A DNA stretch of 64,000 bases, from contig JAGXRX010000007.1 of assembly GCA_018335655.1 (NCBI GenBank), positions 1 through 64,000 of the forward strand, read 5' to 3'. Within the stretch, counting starts at the first letter, position 1, and every line of letters starts with the position of its first letter. The DNA is from Erysipelothrix sp. Lineage in GTDB: Bacteria > Bacillota_I > Bacilli_A > Erysipelotrichales > Erysipelotrichaceae. This document shows, in pieces, positions 1-9,467 of this stretch. A program made the position numbers and the translations under genes. A model generated the notes under the pieces. It made no database searches, was not told the origin of the DNA, and saw only the letters and a list, made by a program, of their open reading frames with translations.

Positions 1-773
1 ATACCAAATGCTATGGTAAGCATATTTAGTGAAGCAGGAAGACCTTGAGACAAGATATCAAATTGTGCTTTGAGTTTATAATACTTGATAGAAAATGATT
101 CGTAAGAAATATTCAGTATTTTTTTACATTGGTAAAGTAGATAAATGCTACCAAATATCTGTACAACAATCGTAGCGAGTGCTACACCAAATGTTCCCAT
201 CCTTGGAAGTCCAAAATATCCAAAAATGAAAAGTGGGTTTAAGACTAAGTTCATAAAGAAACCAATGATTAAAAAATTGCGATATGGTTTGGTTACACCA
301 CGTGATGATAACAGAGCATTTAATCCGAAATTGAGTCCAAAGAATACTGCTCCTGCATATATGGCTTGAACATAAATTGCACCTTGATTCAACGTCTCTC
401 CTCGTGCTCCTAAGGCATATAAGAGTGAAGGAGACACAATATATCCCGCAATAGAAACAATAAGACTAATAATCATGATTAATAACATGCCACTTGCGGT
501 CAATATCTTTGTTTCACTAACATCTTTTTTACCTGAAGAAATTGATAAAAGTACTGAAAGTCCAGTACTTACTCCTGAGATAATTGCAATTAACATGAAA
601 AATACAGCAAATGATAAAGACATCCCTGCAAGTGCTTCTGTACTAAGCTGACCTGCATAAAATGTATCTACTACATTAAACATGGTATTAAAGAAGAATC
701 CAACGCTCACAGGAACTGCCATAGTGATTAATTGTTTCTTAAGATCTCCTTGAGTATAGTCATCTAACAACAT
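1..773 (-). CDS. MATE family multidrug efflux transporter, 3' end outside window
   Basis: I read the reverse strand directly. An open frame begins at an ATG at 773 and stays open to base 1, giving about 257 residues. A GGTGG ribosome site lies just upstream of the start. The protein starts with a short polar stretch (MLLDDYTQGDLKKQ) and then has hydrophobic helices carrying the MATE features PVSVGFFFNTMFNVVDTFYAG and GLNALLSSRGVTKPYRN. MATE proteins are usually about 450 residues, so roughly the N-terminal lobe is visible. The family exports cationic drugs or metabolites using Na+ or H+. The substrate cannot be told. A second, distinct MATE gene lies at 42.3 kb. Confidence 0.88.
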   Translation of the reverse strand, partial: MLLDDYTQGDLKKQLITMAVPVSVGFFFNTMFNVVDTFYAGQLSTEALAGMSLSFAVFFMLIAIISGVSTGLSVLLSISSGKKDVSETKILTASGMLLIMIISLIVSIAGYIVSPSLLYALGARGETLNQGAIYVQAIYAGAVFFGLNFGLNALLSSRGVTKPYRNFLIIGFFMNLVLNPLFIFGYFGLPRMGTFGVALATIVVQIFGSIYLLYQCKKILNISYESFSIKYYKLKAQFDILSQGLPASLNMLTIAFG

Positions 774-1184
774 AGGATTTACCACCTTTTTATGATATTT
801 TTCCTTTAACATCAGTTAAAAACTCTCAAACAACTTGAATAAATATTTAACTTTAAAGAATTTCGTGTATTTTAATCATTTTAACACTTATACAAGAATC
901 ACTTGTGATATATGACCATGAAGCATTAACATTTATAACTAAACAAAATGAGCAGATGATTTGCTAGATAACTTAACATCACTTAAACCAAAACCTTATA
1001 TTTAAGAGTTTAGTTACTACACAAGTCTAAAGCAGGTTAATGTGCATCAAAATCAATATTAGATTTAATTAGTAAGTGGGTTGTAAAATGTAATAAAATA
1101 CTTCACAATGGTATTAATTGGAATAATGTGACCATAAAACAAAGGACCGTTTACTAGAAGATCATAAGTAAACAAGGTGATATA
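774..1184. other. Intergenic region between divergent genes
   Basis: These 411 bases separate the MATE exporter (minus strand) from the B12-sensor gene (plus strand), so they should hold promoters in both directions. The best plus-strand candidate is TTCACA at 1102-1107 and TAATGT at 1124-1129 with a 16-base spacer. It is weak, which would fit an activated promoter. I see no gene, clear terminator or strong inverted repeat. Confidence 0.4.
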
Positions 1185-2234
1185 ATGGATATGAAAGCAA
1201 AAGTATTACAAACATTAAGAAGTGATAGAGACACCATTGTGGAAAATATTGTGGGTAGTCAAGTATCAACTGGGAAATTTTCGAATGTTCAAAGACAAGC
1301 TTCTATTAGAGATGCAAAATATAATATTGACTATCTTGCGAGTGCTATAGAGATTGATAGTAAGGCAAATTTCAATGCATATGTCATATGGCTTAGAGAT
1401 ATACTAAGAACTTACAATCTTGAAGACAAGATGCTTGTTGATCATCTCAATAGTTTGCTTGACTATGTAGTATCTCGATATTCTGAGGAATTTGGTCATG
1501 TGATTGAACCATACATTACTGAAGGTATTTCGAGTATTCAAAATGGAAAAGGTGAAGAGTTTTCGTATTTAGATTCAAGTGAAGAATTTTTACCACTCGC
1601 ATATTCTTACTTTAACGCATTAATTGAAATGGATAAAAATAAAGCCGTTAGATTGATATTAGATATTGTTGAGAAGGACGAAGTCTCTATTAAAGACTTA
1701 TATTTGCATGTTTTTACTAATGTTTTATATGAGATTGGTCGCTACTGGGCAATGAGAAAAATTACGGTAGGACAAGAACATTTCGCAACTGCGGTTACTG
1801 TTTATACAATGTCATTACTGTATGATAAGATTTTTAGAATTGAAAAGAAAGATTATAAAATGATTGGAGTATGTGTAGGTGATGAACTACATGAGATTGG
1901 CATAAGAATGGTATGTGATATTTTTGAACTAAGCAAATGGGATACGTATTATTTAGGAGCGAATGTCCCTAACGAAAGTGTTCTAAGTGAACTTAGAAGA
2001 GTTAATCCTGATATTTTAGCTATATCTGTAACTCTAGCAAACAAAGTACCAGCGTGTATTGAGTTAATTAGTTTAATAAAAAGAGAATACCCTAACATCA
2101 AAATCATTGTAGGTGGACGACCTTTTAACACTGACAATGAACTATGGAAAACAGTAGGTGCAGATGGGTATAGTGTCGATGCGAACGATGCTGTAGAAAC
2201 TGCTAAGCGATTGGTGGGGGATTTACATGGATGA
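1185..2234 (+). CDS. CarH-like cobalamin-binding photoreceptor protein without DNA-binding domain
   Basis: The 349-residue protein has an N-terminal helical region (about 1-125, no family recognised), a B12-binding cap (about 130-215) and a Rossmann-like B12-binding domain (about 225-345). The cap carries W188 followed after nine residues by E198-H199. This W-x9-EH motif is known from adenosylcobalamin photoreceptors of the CarH/LitR type. The Rossmann domain has E234-x-H236-x-x-G239, where His236 should be the lower axial cobalt ligand, and later SVTL and VGGRPF as in B12-binding folds. The MerR helix-turn-helix of CarH is absent. The stop overlaps the next gene, a diguanylate cyclase, by 8 bases, so light or cobalamin state may be passed to c-di-GMP synthesis. 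Family assignment is firm; photosensing is inferred. Confidence 0.85.
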   Translation: MDMKAKVLQTLRSDRDTIVENIVGSQVSTGKFSNVQRQASIRDAKYNIDYLASAIEIDSKANFNAYVIWLRDILRTYNLEDKMLVDHLNSLLDYVVSRYSEEFGHVIEPYITEGISSIQNGKGEEFSYLDSSEEFLPLAYSYFNALIEMDKNKAVRLILDIVEKDEVSIKDLYLHVFTNVLYEIGRYWAMRKITVGQEHFATAVTVYTMSLLYDKIFRIEKKDYKMIGVCVGDELHEIGIRMVCDIFELSKWDTYYLGANVPNESVLSELRRVNPDILAISVTLANKVPACIELISLIKREYPNIKIIVGGRPFNTDNELWKTVGADGYSVDANDAVETAKRLVGDLHG

Positions 2235-3189
2235 TCAAATTTTTAAAAACGTCTTTTTATATATTTGCGATAAAGAAGGCCACATTAAAACAGTTGTTAA
2301 CTCAATAATTGAAAATCAAACTATAGAAATAGATGAAAAAATATATGATCGTGTATTACCAGATGGTGAGGCACTTTGGAATTCTCATATTATTAACTCC
2401 AAGAGAGAAGATAATGTGCACTGGAAAGGTTTTCTAACGTGTTTAGGAGAAGAACCATATGCTTGTTATTTTGCTAGACTGAGTGAAAATCAAATAATGG
2501 TTTTAGGAATGAAGAATGAAATTCAACGATATTTATATGAAGAAATGCTAAAAATAAACGGTAAACTGACTAATAAAGTTAGAGGATTATATAAAGAGAA
2601 GACTATAATTAAGGAAAATGAGTATGAAGAAATTTCAAAAATGAATAATGAACTTTCAAATGCAAGAAGAGAATTAGTCAAGAATAACTATAAACTTGAA
2701 GAACTGAATCAAAAGTTAGAACAATTAACTATTAAAGATTTTTTAACCGATTTATATAATCGACGACATTTTTATTCATTTTCACGTGATGTTGCCAATA
2801 GAGCAAAGCGATTGGGCTATGCTTGTTGCTTAATTATGATTGACATAAATGGGTTTAAAAGCACCAATGATAATTTTGGCCATGATGTTGGTGATTCTCT
2901 TTTAGTTCACCTTTCAATGTGCATGAAAAACACATTTAGACATGGGCAAGATACTATATTTAGATTTGGGGGCGATGAATTTTTAGTTTTGCTTGAAGCT
3001 TCAAACTATAATGATTCTTTGGCGGCGATGAAACGATTAAATCAACTGTACGAACAAGACTCAAAAGGAACTTCTTTAGCAGCAGGTATTGTTGAAATAA
3101 AGCATGACGAAATCCAGGAAAATTTTGATGAGTTCATTAAAAAAGCAGATGAATTAATGTATCTAGAAAAAAAGAATGCGAGAGATTAG
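2227..3189 (+). CDS. Diguanylate cyclase (GGDEF), partner of the B12 sensor
   Basis: The 320-residue soluble protein joins two GTP into c-di-GMP. Residues 1-105 form a small N-terminal domain that may be PAS-like but is not recognised. Residues about 110-170 are a charged helical, coiled-coil-like segment. The GGDEF domain follows with DFLTDLYNRRHF, the metal-binding DINGFKSTND and an intact active site G248-G-D-E-F252. The typical inhibitory RxxD five residues before GGDEF is not in register (RHGQD is present), so product inhibition may be weak. The start overlaps the B12-sensor gene by 8 bases, so the two are almost certainly translated together and may form a complex. No membrane segment is visible. 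Confidence 0.9.
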   Translation: MDDQIFKNVFLYICDKEGHIKTVVNSIIENQTIEIDEKIYDRVLPDGEALWNSHIINSKREDNVHWKGFLTCLGEEPYACYFARLSENQIMVLGMKNEIQRYLYEEMLKINGKLTNKVRGLYKEKTIIKENEYEEISKMNNELSNARRELVKNNYKLEELNQKLEQLTIKDFLTDLYNRRHFYSFSRDVANRAKRLGYACCLIMIDINGFKSTNDNFGHDVGDSLLVHLSMCMKNTFRHGQDTIFRFGGDEFLVLLEASNYNDSLAAMKRLNQLYEQDSKGTSLAAGIVEIKHDEIQENFDEFIKKADELMYLEKKNARD

Positions 3190-3475
3190 CATTAAGTATT
3201 GCTTATTTTGAATGGAATTAATATTAGATCTTTAATCATTTCAACTTAACACAAAACAACTATAAGACAATTTTGCTTGTAAATATTGATACAAGGTTTT
3301 GTGAATGTTCTATTGAAAAACATTTAAAATCTTTTTGAGTACCTTCTTTTTCACATAACTCATAAAATTATTCAATAATGTTTCATTTGAAATGTTTTTC
3401 CCCGGCGTTTTAGGTGTATTATTATATTAATAAGTTTAATTGTTAGGACGAACAAAAACTGAAAGAGGGGAAAAT
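3190..3475. other. Intergenic region
   Basis: These 286 AT-rich bases lie between two GGDEF genes. A hairpin-plus-U-tract terminator for the upstream pair is not obvious. A short GC-containing stretch (CCCCGGCG near 3400) precedes AT-rich sequence that could hold the promoter of the PAS-GGDEF gene, but no box pair is convincing. Confidence 0.3.
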
Positions 3476-4345
3476 ATGTCATTAAGCCCATATGAGTACA
3501 AGAGTATTGTAGAGACAGCACCTAACCTAATATGGAGATCAGGTCTTGATGCAAAGTGTTATTATTTTAATAAAACATGGCTCGATTTTACGGGTCGATC
3601 TTTTGAACAAGAATTTGGTGATGGATGGGCAGAAGGCGTGCATCCCGATGATTTAGATCGATGCATAAGCATATATTTAGAAAGCTTTAATAAAAGAATC
3701 CGATTTGAAATGGAATATCGATTACGTCGTCATGATGGTGAGTGGAGATGGATTAATGACATTGGTGTGCCTGCGATTGATGAAAATGGCGACTTCAGTG
3801 GTTTTATAGGAAGTTGCTTAGATGTTACTGAAAGAGTCGTAGGGTTCTTGCTAAAAGAAATGGCTCAAAAAGATGGATTGACAGAAACTCTAAGCCGTCA
3901 GTATTTAATAAATCTTTTTGAACATGAATTTGAATCTGCGAAGAGAACAGGTAGCAAACTATCAGTAGCTATGATTGATATTGATAAGTTTAAGAGCATA
4001 AATGATTTATATGGGCACTTAGGTGGTGATTGTGCACTAAGAATGTTTTCATCTGTCGTTAAAGATACAATACGTCAAAATGATTTATTTGGTCGATATG
4101 GTGGGGATGAGTTTTTGGTTATATTTCCTAATAATTCAATTGACGAGGCCAGTAAAATAATTGATAGAATCAAAAGTGAATTAACAAAATCAACTTTAAA
4201 GCTAGAAGACGATGAAATCACATTATCAATTAGTGTTGGTCTTTGTGAGTTAAATGATGAAGATTCTCCTGAAGAATTAATTAAGAAAGCTGACAAAAAG
4301 ATGTATGATGTAAAAAAGGAAAGTAAGACTTTAAGAGGAGTTTAA
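3476..4345 (+). CDS. PAS-GGDEF diguanylate cyclase
   Basis: I chose the ATG at 3476 because GAGGGG lies 5-10 bases before it; an upstream in-frame start at 3440 lacks a good site. The 289-residue protein has a PAS_3-type sensor domain (about 5-120, with YFNKTWLDFTG, HPDD and EYRLRRHDGEWRW) followed directly by GGDEF. The active site G209-G-D-E-F213 is intact and the inhibitory RxxD site is present as R200-Q-N-D203 with the correct five-residue spacing, so product feedback is expected. There is no membrane segment, so the PAS domain must sense a cytoplasmic signal; its ligand is unknown. A strong terminator follows, so this is a single-gene unit. Confidence 0.92.
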   Translation: MSLSPYEYKSIVETAPNLIWRSGLDAKCYYFNKTWLDFTGRSFEQEFGDGWAEGVHPDDLDRCISIYLESFNKRIRFEMEYRLRRHDGEWRWINDIGVPAIDENGDFSGFIGSCLDVTERVVGFLLKEMAQKDGLTETLSRQYLINLFEHEFESAKRTGSKLSVAMIDIDKFKSINDLYGHLGGDCALRMFSSVVKDTIRQNDLFGRYGGDEFLVIFPNNSIDEASKIIDRIKSELTKSTLKLEDDEITLSISVGLCELNDEDSPEELIKKADKKMYDVKKESKTLRGV

Positions 4346-4354
4346 TAGACTAAG

Positions 4355-4390
4355 AGTAGTAGCAATTCATTATATGCTACTACTTTTTTA
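4355..4390 (+). terminator. Intrinsic terminator after PAS-GGDEF gene
   Basis: A perfect 10-bp stem (AGTAGTAGCA with TGCTACTACT) and a 10-base loop are followed by a run of T. Confidence 0.9.
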
Positions 4391-4687
4391 TTAAATATAA
4401 ACTTTCATATGAAATATATATATAAGTGTTGCAATACCAAAGATACAATATCCTCTTTAAATCATATTATTCATCAATATAGAATCATTTTATAGATGAT
4501 GTCTGTGCATATGTGACTGTAAATGATGTAACGATTTTAATCATGTTGAAGCACTTTATTAATGATAGTGAAGAAGATTTTAAAAACTGTTTACAAGTAT
4601 CAGTAAGTAATATAAATCACAAAGATATGTTTACTTGTCATAATGTGCAACAATAGAGTTGACGATAAACAATGAAGGAGTGAATAT
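4391..4687. other. Intergenic region upstream of the copper genes
   Basis: This AT-rich region of 297 bases has no gene. I looked for the CopY operator core TACANNTGTA and for a CsoR or CueR gene and saw neither. A GAAGGAG ribosome site sits just before the copB start at 4688. Confidence 0.35.
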
Positions 4688-6793
4688 ATGAACAAAAAAA
4701 CTACGGGTCATAATCACAATCATGAGAATCATATGAATAACAGTCATCAAGATAATATAGCTAAGAAAGATGAAAATGATGATCATATTATGAGTGATCA
4801 TGATACACATCAAGAGACACAAGCAACAAATAAACATGATGGACATCATGATCATCATGCAATGATGGCTAATGATTTTAAGCGAAGATTTTTTATCTCG
4901 CTTTTTTTAATGTTTCCAATTTTAATCTTATCTCCAATGATTCAGATGTTTTTGAGCGTTGATTGGAGGTTTGCAGGGGATAGTTATATATTATTCGCAC
5001 TATCAACGATCCTATTTATTTATGGAGGTAAACCCTTCTTAATAGGGGCAGTTGGTGAACTAAAAAAGAAATCCCCAGCAATGATGACATTAATAGCCTT
5101 TGCTATTACTGTGTCCTATATATATAGTACATTCGCTGTATTCTTGTCGATAGGAAATGATTTTTTCTGGGAGTTAGCAACATTAATTGTCATTATGTTA
5201 TTAGGTCACTGGATTGAAATGAAGTCAGTCATGGGAGCATCAAGAGCATTAGATGAACTCCTTAAACTAATGCCTGAAGAAGCACATCTAATTAATGAAA
5301 ATGGTGAAACTGAAACTGTACTAGTTGCTAATCTTAAAACTGGCGATAACATCTTAGTTAAACCTGGTGAAAAAATCCCAATTGATGGAATAGTATTTGA
5401 TGGTAATTCTGAAGTCAATGAATCAATGATTACTGGTGAATCTGTTCCGGTAGAAAAATCAGATGGTGATGAAATCATTGGTGGTTCAATTAATGGAGAA
5501 GGAATATTGAAGTTTAAGGTAAGCAAAGTTGGAGACGAAACATTTCTTTCTCAGGTTGTAAAACTTGTTAAAGAGGCACAAGAATCTAAATCTCATACCC
5601 AAAGATTGGCTGATACAGCTGCGAAATGGCTTTTCTACTTGGCAATATCTGCTGGGACCTTAACCTTTGGTGTATGGATGTCTCTTGGTAGTGAACTAAG
5701 TTTTGCTATGGAAAGAGCAGTTACTGTAATTATCATCTCATGTCCTCATGCACTTGGACTCGCAATTCCTTTAGTCACTGCTGTTTCTACTAGTATAGGG
5801 GCAAAAAGTGGACTACTTATTAGAGATCGCAGTGCATTTGAAAACGCAAGAAAGATTAATTCAGTGGTATTTGATAAAACAGGCACTCTAACAAAAGGAG
5901 AGTTTGGTATCACGGATATGAAAGCCATTAATATTACTGAGGATGAACTACTTTCTATTGCTTATTCTTTAGAATCAAACTCGGAACATCCAATTGCGAA
6001 TGGAATAGTCAATGAAGGCAAGAAAAGAAATCTTGAATTAAGAGATGTTAGTGATTTTCAAAATCTTACTGGTAAAGGATTACAAGGAAGCATTAATAAT
6101 AAAAAAATCATGGTTGTAAGCCCAGGGTACATCAGAAGCAATAATATAGAATTTGATGAGCAGTATTATGAAGATTTAGCTCAACAAGGTAAAACTGTGG
6201 TCTTTGTCCTTGAAGACAATAAACTTATTGGATACATTGCCTTAACAGATATTATAAGAGATTCCGCTAAAGAAGCTATCGACACGTTAAGATCAATGGG
6301 AATAGAATCAATCATGTTAACTGGAGACAATCAAAAAGTAGCATCCTATGTCGGTGAAAAACTGGCGATTGATACGATTATTGCAGAAGTATTACCTCAA
6401 GAAAAGTCAGCCAAAATAGATGAACTTATTAAAAAAGGAAGAATTGTAGCAATGACAGGAGATGGTGTTAATGATGCACCATCCTTAGCACGCGCAGATC
6501 TTGGTATTGCGATAGGAGCAGGAACTGATGTTGCTATTGAAACAGCTGATATAATATTAGTAAAGAGTAATCCACTCGATGTAGTAAACATTATAAAACT
6601 ATCAAAGGCTACTTACAAAAAGATGGTGCAGAATTTAATCTGGGCTACAGGGTATAATTTAATAGCACTTCCGCTTGCATCTGGAATTTTATATAATCAA
6701 GGAATTGTAATTAGCCCAGCAGTTGGTGCAGGGTTAATGTCTTTAAGCACAATCATTGTAGCTATTAATGCTAGATTTCTAAGAATTGATTAG
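4688..6793 (+). CDS. copB: Copper/silver-exporting P1B-type ATPase, CopB type
   Basis: The 701-residue membrane ATPase pumps Cu (or Ag) out of the cytoplasm. Residues 1-60 are extremely His- and Met-rich (NHNHENHMNN, HDGHHDHHAMM), as in CopB enzymes, and replace the CxxC heavy-metal domains of CopA. The transmembrane metal site is Cys352-Pro-His354 (CPH), typical of the CopB subgroup, where CopA has CPC. The actuator TGES, phosphorylation site D396-KTGTLT, HP (SEHPIANG) and hinge GDGVNDAP motifs are all intact. A multicopper oxidase follows 69 bases downstream, so the two probably form a copper-defence operon. No copper-responsive regulator or chaperone is next to them. Confidence 0.95.
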   Translation: MNKKTTGHNHNHENHMNNSHQDNIAKKDENDDHIMSDHDTHQETQATNKHDGHHDHHAMMANDFKRRFFISLFLMFPILILSPMIQMFLSVDWRFAGDSYILFALSTILFIYGGKPFLIGAVGELKKKSPAMMTLIAFAITVSYIYSTFAVFLSIGNDFFWELATLIVIMLLGHWIEMKSVMGASRALDELLKLMPEEAHLINENGETETVLVANLKTGDNILVKPGEKIPIDGIVFDGNSEVNESMITGESVPVEKSDGDEIIGGSINGEGILKFKVSKVGDETFLSQVVKLVKEAQESKSHTQRLADTAAKWLFYLAISAGTLTFGVWMSLGSELSFAMERAVTVIIISCPHALGLAIPLVTAVSTSIGAKSGLLIRDRSAFENARKINSVVFDKTGTLTKGEFGITDMKAINITEDELLSIAYSLESNSEHPIANGIVNEGKKRNLELRDVSDFQNLTGKGLQGSINNKKIMVVSPGYIRSNNIEFDEQYYEDLAQQGKTVVFVLEDNKLIGYIALTDIIRDSAKEAIDTLRSMGIESIMLTGDNQKVASYVGEKLAIDTIIAEVLPQEKSAKIDELIKKGRIVAMTGDGVNDAPSLARADLGIAIGAGTDVAIETADIILVKSNPLDVVNIIKLSKATYKKMVQNLIWATGYNLIALPLASGILYNQGIVISPAVGAGLMSLSTIIVAINARFLRID

Positions 6794-6862
6794 TCTGATT
6801 GGATATAAGTATTAAAAGAACATAGACTTGAACTTATATAATATTTGAAATGAGGTGCAAAC

Positions 6863-8281
6863 ATGCAAAACAGAATTTTAATAAGAAGTGCTTTAGCAAT
6901 TGTGATAATAGTACTGTTTTACTTTGCACTAAATTTTTACAATACTCTAAATAACCCAATAAATACTAATGGTAATCAATCAGTTAATAAACCTTTACCA
7001 ATTCCAACTTTATTAGAACCATTTAAGACAGATGAGTCATCCTCAGACTACGATATAAAAGTTCAAAAAGGCACAACTAACTTTATTGGAGACATGCAAA
7101 CACCAACAATGGGATATAATGGAAGCTTTTTAGGACCCGTCATTAAAGTAACTCGAGGTCAAGAAATCCGTATGCATGTAAGCAATGAACTTCAAGTTGA
7201 TACATCTGTTCATTGGCATGGACTTGAAGTCGAAGGATCAAAGGATGGAGGTCCTCATCAAGTCATTTCAGCAGGGTCACTATGGCAACCTTCTTTCACA
7301 ATAGATCAACCTGCCGCAACATTATGGTTTCATCCTCATGTCATCGGTACGACTGCGACTCAAGTTTATTATGGATTAGCAGGATTAATAATTGTTGAAG
7401 ATGAAAATTCAAAGTCACTTAATTTACCTGATGATTATGGTGTTAATGATATCCCACTAATTATTCAAGATAGAAGTTTTAATCGAAATGGTTCATTTAG
7501 ATACGATAACAATATGATGGATGGTGTAGTGGGTGACTATATTATGGTCAATGGGGCAATAACTCCTTATTTAGATGTTAAGCAAACTAAAATGCGTTTT
7601 AGAATTCTTAATGGTGCAAATGCAAGTAACTTTAATTTAAGACTTAGTGATGGTAATTTTCATCAAATTGCATCAGATGGAGGTTTACTTGAGAAACCGC
7701 TATTAACCAGAACATTATTTATCTCCCCAGGTGAGCGAGCTGAGATTATTATAGATTTTTCAAAGTATAAAGAAGGTGATAAGATTCGCTTAGTAAGTGA
7801 CAATGATTTGGTAATGACTTTTAATGTAGGTGCAGAAATGATTGATAATACTGTACTACCAGAAGTTTTAACAACCATTGAAAAACTCGATATAAATCAA
7901 GTGACGGCTATTAAGACAATTGAACTCGATGGTATGGGTCATATGGTTACATTAAATGGTCGCAAGTTTGATATTAATAGAATCGATGATAATGTTTCCC
8001 TTGGTGCTACTGAAATTTGGGAAATATCATCTACAAGAGGCATGATGATGAGCAGTCCAGGTCATCCATTTCATATTCATGGCACACAATTTCAAGTACT
8101 TAGCCGAAATGGTGGTGAACCAAGAGAAAATGAAAAAGGATGGAAAGATACAGTATTTGTGCGAACTGGAGAAACAGTAAGAATCATAGTACAGTTTAAG
8201 TACAAAGGAATCTTCATGTATCATTGCCATATCTTAGAACATGAAGAAGAAGGTATGATGGGACAATTGGAAGTTGAATAA
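6863..8281 (+). CDS. Multicopper oxidase (CueO/CotA-like), membrane-anchored
   Basis: The 472-residue protein has one N-terminal hydrophobic helix (about 7-25) without a clear cleavage site or lipobox, so it is probably exported and anchored. All copper ligands are visible: H117-W-H119-G, WFHPH, H401-PFH404-I-H406 and H454-C455-H456 with H460 and the axial Met465. An intact T1 site plus trinuclear cluster indicates a working oxidase that reduces O2 to water while oxidising Cu(I) or phenolics. Its position after CopB supports a role in detoxifying periplasmic or wall-side copper. A strong terminator ends the unit. Confidence 0.93.
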   Translation: MQNRILIRSALAIVIIVLFYFALNFYNTLNNPINTNGNQSVNKPLPIPTLLEPFKTDESSSDYDIKVQKGTTNFIGDMQTPTMGYNGSFLGPVIKVTRGQEIRMHVSNELQVDTSVHWHGLEVEGSKDGGPHQVISAGSLWQPSFTIDQPAATLWFHPHVIGTTATQVYYGLAGLIIVEDENSKSLNLPDDYGVNDIPLIIQDRSFNRNGSFRYDNNMMDGVVGDYIMVNGAITPYLDVKQTKMRFRILNGANASNFNLRLSDGNFHQIASDGGLLEKPLLTRTLFISPGERAEIIIDFSKYKEGDKIRLVSDNDLVMTFNVGAEMIDNTVLPEVLTTIEKLDINQVTAIKTIELDGMGHMVTLNGRKFDINRIDDNVSLGATEIWEISSTRGMMMSSPGHPFHIHGTQFQVLSRNGGEPRENEKGWKDTVFVRTGETVRIIVQFKYKGIFMYHCHILEHEEEGMMGQLEVE

Positions 8282-8311
8282 GTAATAATTAGTTTTCATA
8301 ATCAGTGGGTT

Positions 8312-8361
8312 AGTAACATAGGGTTTTAGTTTCTAAGGCTAAAACTCATGTTACTTTTTTG
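8312..8361 (+). terminator. Intrinsic terminator after multicopper oxidase
   Basis: A long, slightly interrupted hairpin pairs AGTAACAT with ATGTTACT and, inside it, GTTTTAG with CTAAAAC. A T-run follows. Confidence 0.88.
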
Positions 8362-8437
8362 ATTCGACAATTTTAGAAAAACAGTGAATGAATTGAGTTA
8401 TAATTAATTGTATAAAAGAGATAGGAAGTTGCATCAC

Positions 8438-9385
8438 ATGAAACTATCCAATGAGCAGTTAAAGAAGATATATTATGGTGCTTATAATATTATTGAATCC
8501 GAAGAGGGTTATTTACAATCATATCATTATACAAAGCAACAGATGCGCTATCTAGAAGAGTGTGATGATTTTTGGTATGACAGAAACAAAGCATCCAATG
8601 GAAAGACACTTGAGTTTAACACAAGTGCTACACAATTCTCTTTTGAATATAAAATACCTTGGATAGGATCTTATGACACTATCGAACTTTCTATAGATGG
8701 ATTAATCACCAAAGTAGTATATGTCAAAGATTTAAAACCAGAAGGTGTATTAACTTTCGAAATGCCTTCATATGAAAAGCATGTCGCCGTTTACTTATCT
8801 GTGGATGCTATTGTTTTGATAAGAAACTTTGAGATTGACGATGATATATATCCAGTTGATAAAACGCCAAAGGTTTTATGGATGGGGGATTCTATAACAC
8901 AAGGCTATGGTTCATTTCGATCAGCACATACCTATGTGAATGTGGCGAATCGCTATCTTAATTACGATATCATTAATCAAGGACTAGGTGGGTTTATCTA
9001 TGATAAAAATATACTTGAGAATATGCAAGGTTATGTTCCTGAAAAGATTATTGTTTCATTAGGATCAAATCAATATCACACAACAAGTATGAAGGTAATT
9101 GAAGAATACTACACTAGATTATCAGAAATGTATCCAAATATCCCAGTGCTTTGTATAACACCAACTTGGAGAGGTGATTCACTGGACAAAAACCATGTGC
9201 TTAAAGAATTTGGTCAGAAAACAAAAGATATATGTGCTAAGTATTCCACTATTACTGTGATTGATGGATTTAAACTTGTACCTCATACTTTTGAATATTT
9301 CATTGATGAAGTTCATCCAAATGCACTTGGTATGGAGATATATGGAAGAAATCTTGTGCTCGCAATTCAAGAAGCAGGATTTTAG
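8438..9385 (+). CDS. SGNH/GDSL-type hydrolase
   Basis: I chose the ATG at 8438 because AGGAAG lies 9 bases upstream; a TTG at 8408 in the same frame has no such site. The 315-residue protein has an N-terminal beta-rich part (about 1-135), as in two-domain carbohydrate esterases. The SGNH domain carries WMGDSITQG (nucleophile Ser), NQGLGG, GSNQYH in block III where Asn of GxND is usual, and DEVHPN with the catalytic Asp and His. There is no signal peptide, so it should act in the cytoplasm, perhaps deacetylating sugars. Substrate unknown. Confidence 0.82.
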   Translation: MKLSNEQLKKIYYGAYNIIESEEGYLQSYHYTKQQMRYLEECDDFWYDRNKASNGKTLEFNTSATQFSFEYKIPWIGSYDTIELSIDGLITKVVYVKDLKPEGVLTFEMPSYEKHVAVYLSVDAIVLIRNFEIDDDIYPVDKTPKVLWMGDSITQGYGSFRSAHTYVNVANRYLNYDIINQGLGGFIYDKNILENMQGYVPEKIIVSLGSNQYHTTSMKVIEEYYTRLSEMYPNIPVLCITPTWRGDSLDKNHVLKEFGQKTKDICAKYSTITVIDGFKLVPHTFEYFIDEVHPNALGMEIYGRNLVLAIQEAGF

Positions 9386-9467
9386 GGACAATAGATTGAA
9401 TATGCTTATGGAATAGTTATTAATTAGATTACAGATACGTAGGCATGAATGAAAAAACAAGAAAAAA

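Noticed and set aside
145-369. Short open frame on the plus strand
   Set aside because: It is antisense to the MATE gene, whose minus-strand frame encodes a recognisable membrane protein over the whole stretch.
1185-2234. B12-binding protein as a corrinoid methyltransferase subunit
   Set aside because: The ligand motif is E-x-H rather than D-x-H, the W-x9-EH cap motif is present, no methyltransferase partner is adjacent, and the neighbour is a GGDEF gene.
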